Shown here: positions 30,399-34,721 of the stretch, piece after piece
Numbering within the stretch: position 1 is the first letter of the stretch
Layout of the letters: every line of letters starts with the position of its first letter
Source of the DNA: an uncultured Sphingomonadales bacterium
GTDB lineage: Bacteria; Pseudomonadota; Alphaproteobacteria; Sphingomonadales; Sphingomonadaceae
Direction: 5' to 3'
Assembly (NCBI GenBank): GCA_937863505.1
Contig: CALMGC010000254.1
Span: 1 to 34,721 of the forward strand
DNA: 34,721 bases
Notes under the pieces: model-generated
The model's input: only the letters and a program-made list of their open reading frames with translations
Database searches by the model: none
Told to the model about the DNA's origin: nothing
Position numbers and translations under genes: made by a program

Positions 30399-31522
30399 TC
30401 CACGTCCTCCACCTGACCCACTTCGCCCGTCACCCGTTGGGACAGCGCGGCGGCCATGAACGGGTCGAGGTCACCGTCGAGCACGTCACCGGGCGAGGTC
30501 GAGGTGACGCCGGTGCGCAGGTCCTTCACCAGCTGGTACGGCTGCAACACATAGGAGCGGATCTGGTGACCCCAGCCGATATCGGTCTTGGCGGCGTTGA
30601 CCGCATTGGCCTCCTCCTCGCGCTTCCTCAGCTCATGCTCGTAGAGCCGCGCGCGCAGCTGGTTGAACGCCTCCGCCTTGTTCTTGTGCTGCGATCGCTG
30701 GTTCTGGCAGGCGACGACGATCCCGGTCGGCAGGTGAGTGATGCGGACGGCGGAGTCGGTGGTGTTGATATGCTGCCCGCCAGCGCCCGACGAGCGATAG
30801 GTGTCGATGCGAAGCTCGCTGTCGTTGACCTCGACCTCGATCGAGTCGTCGATCACCGGATACACCCATACGCTCGAGAAGCTGGTGTGCCGCCGCGCGG
30901 ACGAGTCGTACGGGCTGATCCGCACCAGCCGATGCACCCCCGACTCGGTCTTCGCATAGCCGTACGCGTTCTCGCCCTTGAGCAGCAACGTCGCCGACTT
31001 GATCCCCGCCTGCTCGCCCGCATGATAGTCGATCAGCTCGACCTTCATGCCCCGCCGCTCGGCCCAGCGCGTGTACATGCGCTGGAGCATCTCCGCCCAG
31101 TCCTGCGACTCGGTGCCGCCCGCGCCCGCGTTGATCTCAATATAGGAGTCGTTCGCGTCCGCCTCGCCCGCGAGCAGCGCCTTCACCTTGTCGGTTTGCG
31201 CGCGCGCGTCGAGTTCGGCGAGTGCGACGACTCCGTCGCGCTCCAGCTCCGCATCGCCCTCCGCCTCGGCAAGTTCGATCAGCTCGATCGTTTCGGCCAT
31301 GTCCTTTTCGATCGCGCGCGTGGCACCGATCGCCTCATCCAGGCGGCGGCGTTCGCGCATCACATCCTGCGCCGCCTTGGGATCATTCCACAACGCCTGG
31401 TCCTCGACGCGCGCGTTGAGCTCGTCGAGCCGCCGGAGCGCGCGGTCCCAATCGAGGAACCGGCGCAGCAGCGCGAGCGCGTCGTTGATGGAATCGACAT
31501 GGGCCTGCGCTTCGGCGCGCAT
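30395..31522 (-). CDS. prfB: Peptide chain release factor 2
   Basis: A 375-residue class I release factor acting at UGA and UAA codons. An N-terminal helical domain (1-110) precedes the acidic loop, then [21 protein letters not shown]. The codon-recognition tripeptide reads SPY (in [15 protein letters not shown]) instead of the SPF of E. coli. The catalytic GGQ is in [18 protein letters not shown]. The gene is one continuous frame: the programmed +1 frameshift after codon 25 that controls prfB in many bacteria is absent. The start at 31522 gives [16 protein letters not shown] and an ordinary length. It overlaps the methyltransferase gene by four bases. Confidence 0.96.
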   Translation of the reverse strand: MRAEAQAHVDSINDALALLRRFLDWDRALRRLDELNARVEDQALWNDPKAAQDVMRERRRLDEAIGATRAIEKDMAETIELIELAEAEGDAELERDGVVALAELDARAQTDKVKALLAGEADANDSYIEINAGAGGTESQDWAEMLQRMYTRWAERRGMKVELIDYHAGEQAGIKSATLLLKGENAYGYAKTESGVHRLVRISPYDSSARRHTSFSSVWVYPVIDDSIEVEVNDSELRIDTYRSSGAGGQHINTTDSAVRITHLPTGIVVACQNQRSQHKNKAEAFNQLRARLYEHELRKREEEANAVNAAKTDIGWGHQIRSYVLQPYQLVKDLRTGVTSTSPGDVLDGDLDPFMAAALSQRVTGEVGQVEDVE

Positions 31523-31627
31523 GGGAAAGTCCTCTCGTCACCCCCGTAACAAGCGGTGGTCCCGCTTCTTTATGGAAGGCGCATTGTGAAATCGGGATTC
31601 GCGTGTTTGCGGGAATAACAAGCGGGG

Positions 31628-34156
31628 TTAGTAAATGCCCCCCTGCCTTTGCAAGAAGTCGCTGTCTCCTTGCGCTCTGCGTCGCGCGGCCGGCTTGGGT
31701 CCGCCGCCGCCACCGGCACCGGCGGTCGCGACACTCGTACGGCGCAGGTAACGGCGCGGTTCCGATTCGGGCTTGAACGCTTCCCAGATCACCGCCGCCT
31801 TGGGGTCGGCGGTGTTCGGCCAGGTGCCGAACACCGGATGCCCGCTCGCGCGGTCGATGCGGACCATGCGAATGCCTTCCGGCGCGCGGAACGGGATCTT
31901 CTCCATCCCGTCATACGCCTTGGTCGCGAACGCCTTGAAGATCGGCGCGGCGAGCGTCCCGCCCTGCGCGCCGCCGCCCAGGCTCTGCGGATGGTCATAG
32001 CCCATGTACAGCCCGCCGACGATCTGCGGGGTGCCGCCGATGAACCACACGTCCGTCGGCCCCGAGTTCGTCCCGGTCTTGCCGAACATCGGCCGGTCGA
32101 GGTCGCGCAGGGTGGTCGCGGTGCCGCGCTGGATCACGCCCTCGGTGATGTGGATTATCTGGTACGCGGTCATCGCGTCGACCACCTGCCGCCCGTGCGT
32201 GGCGAAGCGCGGCATCGGCTTGCCGTCCCAATCGGGCGCGTTGCAGCGGTCGCAGGCGCGCCAGTTCTCCGGCCACACCACCTTGCCGTGCCGGTCCTGG
32301 ACGAAGTCGATCAGCGTCGGCGGGTGCCAGCGCCCCTGGTTGGCGAGCACGCTATAGGCGTTGACCATGCGGCCCACCGTCGTCTCGCCCGCGCCGAGCG
32401 CATAAGCGAGGTACGGCGAATAGGTGCCGACGTTCATGTCGCGCATCAGCTTGACGACCTTGGGCATCCCGGTTTGCGAGGCGGCGCGCACCGTCATCAG
32501 GTTGCGCGACTGCTCGATGCCCCAACGCATCGTGTGCGGGCCCGAGCCCTGGCTGCCGCCGAAATTCCGAAAGCATTTCTGCCCCAGATGCGCGCCCTGG
32601 AACACGCAATAGGGCGCGTCCATCAGGATGGTCGCGGGGGTCATCCCGTTCTCCAGCGCGGCGGAATAGACGATCGGCTTGATCGTCGACCCCGGCTGGC
32701 GCATCGCCTGCGTCGCGCGGTTAAACGACTGGACGCGGTTGTCGAACCCGCCCTGCATCGCCAGCACGCGCCCCGTCTGCGGCTGCTCCGCCACGAACCC
32801 GCCGGAGATCTTGGGCACGGAGCGAAGCCCGAACCGGCCCCCTTCGGGCGCGACCGCGACGATGTCGCCGGCCTTGAGCGCCGCGAACGCGGTCCCACCG
32901 AGCCCACGCGCGGGCATGGACGCGCCCGACGCGGGCAGCGCGCCCGTCTGCCCGTCCGCGAAGCCGACCGTCGCGTTGCCCGGCTCCTTGTCGATCACCA
33001 CCGCGGCGCGCCAGTCGGAATAATCGAAGCCGATATTGGTATCGAGCAGCGGCTGGAGCCAGTCGTCGCGGTCGATGTCGACATGCTTCAACGCCCCCGT
33101 CCAGCCGCGCCCGCGGTCGAAGCGGAGCAGCCCGTCGCGCAGCGCCTGTTGCGCATAGCCCTGGAGCACGGGGTCGAGCGAGCTTCGCACCCACAAGCCA
33201 CCCGAATAGACGCTGTACGGCCCGTCGCGCGCGGTTTCGCCGAACTTGTCGATCAGCTCGCGGCGGACCTCCTCGACGAAATAGCCGCCGACCTTTTCAT
33301 ATTTGGGCGTCTGACGCAGGATCGCGCCGACCGGCTCGGCCCGCGCCTCGTCGCGTTGCGCAGGCGTGATGAAGCCGTTCTTCGCCATCTCGCCCAGCAC
33401 ATAATCGCGTCGGTTGAGCGCCTTCTGCGTGGCGCGGAACGGGTCGTAATTGCTCGGCCCCTTGGGCAGGATAGCCAGATACGCCATCTGCGCGAGGCTG
33501 AGCTGCGGCAGTTCCTTGTCGAAATAGGCATGGCTCGCCGCCTCCACCCCGAACGCGTTGCGCCCCAGCGCGATCTGGTTGAGGTACAGCTCCAGGATCT
33601 GCTGCTTGGTCAGCGTGTCCTCGATCCGGTAGGCGAGCAGCGCCTCCTTCAATTTGCGCGTCGGCGAATATTCGTTGCCGATCAGCAGGTTCTTCGCGAC
33701 CTGCTGCGTGATGGTCGAGCCGCCCTTGGCGCGCCGCCCGGTGCCGATCTTGGAAACGTAATCGACCACCGCCCCCGCGACGCCGGTATAGTCGACGCCG
33801 TGATGCTCGAAGAAGCTCTTGTCCTCCGCCGACAGGAACGCGTCGACGAGCAGCTTGGGATATTCGGCGTAGGACAGCTCCACCCGCCGCTCGCGCGCGT
33901 AGGAATAAACGGGGGTGCCGTCGTCGCCGCGCACATTGGTGGGCAAGGGCGGCTCATAGGTGCGCAACGCATCCACCGACGGCAGCTGGCGGATGATGGT
34001 GAGATACAGCACCAGGTAGCCGACCACCCCGAGCAGCAGCAGCGCGAGGATCGCCTTCCCCCACCAGCGCCCGAGCGCGCGCGCGGTGAACGCGCGGATG
34101 CCCGCCAGATCGCTACGGAGGTGCAGGGAAAAGCGGGAAGGAACGCGGGACGCCAT
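31628..34156 (-). CDS. mrcA: Penicillin-binding protein 1A (class A, bifunctional)
   Basis: An 842-residue inner-membrane enzyme that polymerises lipid II and cross-links peptidoglycan. One membrane span lies at about 34-55 (ILALLLLGVVGYLVLYLTII). The GT51 domain (about 85-265) has the catalytic E111 in SAEDKSFFEHHGVD, and KGGSTITQQVAKNLLIGNE. The transpeptidase domain (about 450-780) has S490-T-I-K493 (acylated Ser), the SRN triad in EQSRNLMTVRAASQTG and K693-T-G in FGKTGTNSGPTDVWF. An OB-like linker lies between the two domains. The C-terminal tail is polar and Gly/Arg/Ala-rich. It sits just downstream of the amidase, a common cell-wall pair. The 105 bases between it and prfB may hold the prfB promoter. 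Confidence 0.95.
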   Translation of the reverse strand: MASRVPSRFSLHLRSDLAGIRAFTARALGRWWGKAILALLLLGVVGYLVLYLTIIRQLPSVDALRTYEPPLPTNVRGDDGTPVYSYARERRVELSYAEYPKLLVDAFLSAEDKSFFEHHGVDYTGVAGAVVDYVSKIGTGRRAKGGSTITQQVAKNLLIGNEYSPTRKLKEALLAYRIEDTLTKQQILELYLNQIALGRNAFGVEAASHAYFDKELPQLSLAQMAYLAILPKGPSNYDPFRATQKALNRRDYVLGEMAKNGFITPAQRDEARAEPVGAILRQTPKYEKVGGYFVEEVRRELIDKFGETARDGPYSVYSGGLWVRSSLDPVLQGYAQQALRDGLLRFDRGRGWTGALKHVDIDRDDWLQPLLDTNIGFDYSDWRAAVVIDKEPGNATVGFADGQTGALPASGASMPARGLGGTAFAALKAGDIVAVAPEGGRFGLRSVPKISGGFVAEQPQTGRVLAMQGGFDNRVQSFNRATQAMRQPGSTIKPIVYSAALENGMTPATILMDAPYCVFQGAHLGQKCFRNFGGSQGSGPHTMRWGIEQSRNLMTVRAASQTGMPKVVKLMRDMNVGTYSPYLAYALGAGETTVGRMVNAYSVLANQGRWHPPTLIDFVQDRHGKVVWPENWRACDRCNAPDWDGKPMPRFATHGRQVVDAMTAYQIIHITEGVIQRGTATTLRDLDRPMFGKTGTNSGPTDVWFIGGTPQIVGGLYMGYDHPQSLGGGAQGGTLAAPIFKAFATKAYDGMEKIPFRAPEGIRMVRIDRASGHPVFGTWPNTADPKAAVIWEAFKPESEPRRYLRRTSVATAGAGGGGGPKPAARRRAQGDSDFLQRQGGIY

Positions 34157-34215
34157 GACAGACCCGGCGGTCTAGCAGCCCGCCGCGCGCTCCGAAAGTC
34201 CCGCCGCGCTGTGGC

Positions 34216-34721
34216 TCACCGCGCGGCCAGCCGCCGGGCGAAGTGAGTCTCCACCGCGCGGCGGATCGCCTCGGCGATGCGGCCCTCGCCCTCCTCGCTG
34301 TTGAGGAACGCCGCGTCGCGCGGGTTGGAGATGTACCCGGTCTCGAACAGGATCGACGGCATGTCGGGCGCTTTCAGCACCATCAGCGACGCCATGCGGT
34401 GGAAGTTCGGCTTTTCCGGCACCAGCGGCTCCGCCTCGCGACCGAGCACCCGCGCGAACTCGGCGGAGTTGTTCATGGTCTCGCGCTGCGTCAGGTCGAT
34501 GAGGATCGAGGACACGTCCGCGCTCTCGCCGCCGAGGTTGACGCCCGAGATCACGTCCGCCTTGTTCTCGCGCGCCGCCAGCCGCGCGGCCTCCTTGTCC
34601 GACGCGACCTCCGAGAGGGTATAGACGGACGCGCCCGACGCTTCCCCTGCACCGACGCTGTCGCAATGGATCGAGATGAACAGGTCCGCGTGGAGCCGCC
34701 GCGCGATGCCGAACCGCTCGC
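34216..34721 (-). CDS. N-acetylmuramoyl-L-alanine amidase, C-terminal half (partial)
   Basis: The gene runs off the right edge; about 167 residues are visible. The frame enters with codons for ERFGIARRLHADLFISIHCDS, where the His is a zinc ligand of the Amidase_3 (AmiC-type) fold. ILFETGYISNPRDAAFL carries the catalytic Glu. Members cut the bond between muramic acid and L-alanine to split septal peptidoglycan in the periplasm. The visible frame passes a GTG at 34554 that is not a start. A zinc-binding His and Glu upstream of the window cannot be seen. It lies about 60 bases upstream of the PBP1A gene on the same strand. Confidence 0.93.
   Translation of the reverse strand, partial: ERFGIARRLHADLFISIHCDSVGAGEASGASVYTLSEVASDKEAARLAARENKADVISGVNLGGESADVSSILIDLTQRETMNNSAEFARVLGREAEPLVPEKPNFHRMASLMVLKAPDMPSILFETGYISNPRDAAFLNSEEGEGRIAEAIRRAVETHFARRLAAR

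Noticed and set aside
31420-31522. Programmed frameshift site at the start of prfB
   Set aside because: The gene is one open frame with no internal TGA or CTTTGA-like slippery site.
31649-34246. 865-codon open frame on the plus strand opposite PBP1A
   Set aside because: Long antisense frames arise from high third-position GC; the minus-strand frame has every PBP1A motif.
1-34721. CRISPR array, phage or insertion sequence, tRNA or rRNA genes
   Set aside because: No regularly spaced repeats, transposase or integrase frames, or cloverleaf-like sequences were seen.

Overview
This is a GC-rich chromosomal segment (about 70% G+C by eye) from an alphaproteobacterium, most likely Sphingomonas or a close relative. 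Three things point there: the gene sets amidase-PBP1A-prfB-methyltransferase-thyA and ribF-ileS-lspA-DUF3035 lipoprotein; an FeS-type photolyase and a TorF-like outer-membrane protein; and several short palindromic intergenic repeats of the kind scattered through sphingomonad genomes. The genus is an inference from gene content. Both ends cut a gene: the C-terminus of an acetyl-CoA synthetase on the left and the C-terminal half of an N-acetylmuramoyl-L-alanine amidase on the right. Coding density is high, and no gene-free stretch exceeds 300 bases. I see no tRNA, rRNA, CRISPR array, transposase or phage gene.

Left part (1-11.4 kb): acs end, a DUF4349 lipoprotein diverging from a GMC oxidoreductase, glutamine-dependent NAD synthase, a pair of small hydrophilic proteins, a secreted cyclophilin, a small protein coupled to a GDSL esterase, a tiny membrane protein, an acidic small protein, a Bcr/CflA-type MFS exporter diverging from a 2-oxoglutarate/Fe(II) oxygenase, a low-GC secreted protein of unknown origin, and two more small proteins. 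The small soluble proteins resemble stress-associated proteins. Two of them have near-matches to the general-stress (EcfG) promoter upstream.

Middle (11.3-21.7 kb): an M20 amidohydrolase; a carbohydrate cassette of a GT4 glycosyltransferase with a large extra C-terminal domain plus a GH130-type phosphorylase; queF and an FeS photolyase in tight divergence; a translationally coupled sulfur pair (sulfurtransferase sseA, cystathionine beta-lyase metC); and a TorF-like porin.

Right part (21.7-34.7 kb), almost all on the minus strand: ribF, ileS, lspA and a DUF3035 lipoprotein (flavin synthesis, isoleucyl-tRNA, lipoprotein maturation); a hemerythrin protein coupled to folA; a chain of overlapping genes prfB, a lipoprotein-like methyltransferase, thyA and an alpha/beta hydrolase; then PBP1A and the amidase. 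thyA and folA together supply the thymidylate/folate cycle, and PBP1A and the amidase act on the cell wall.

The most striking observation is a 99-nt double-palindrome element lying in frame inside ileS. It adds about 40 residues to isoleucyl-tRNA synthetase between the editing domain and the KMSKS loop, much like the protein-inserted palindromic elements of Rickettsia. The GT4-fusion/GH130 pair is the best candidate for a little-described metabolic system.
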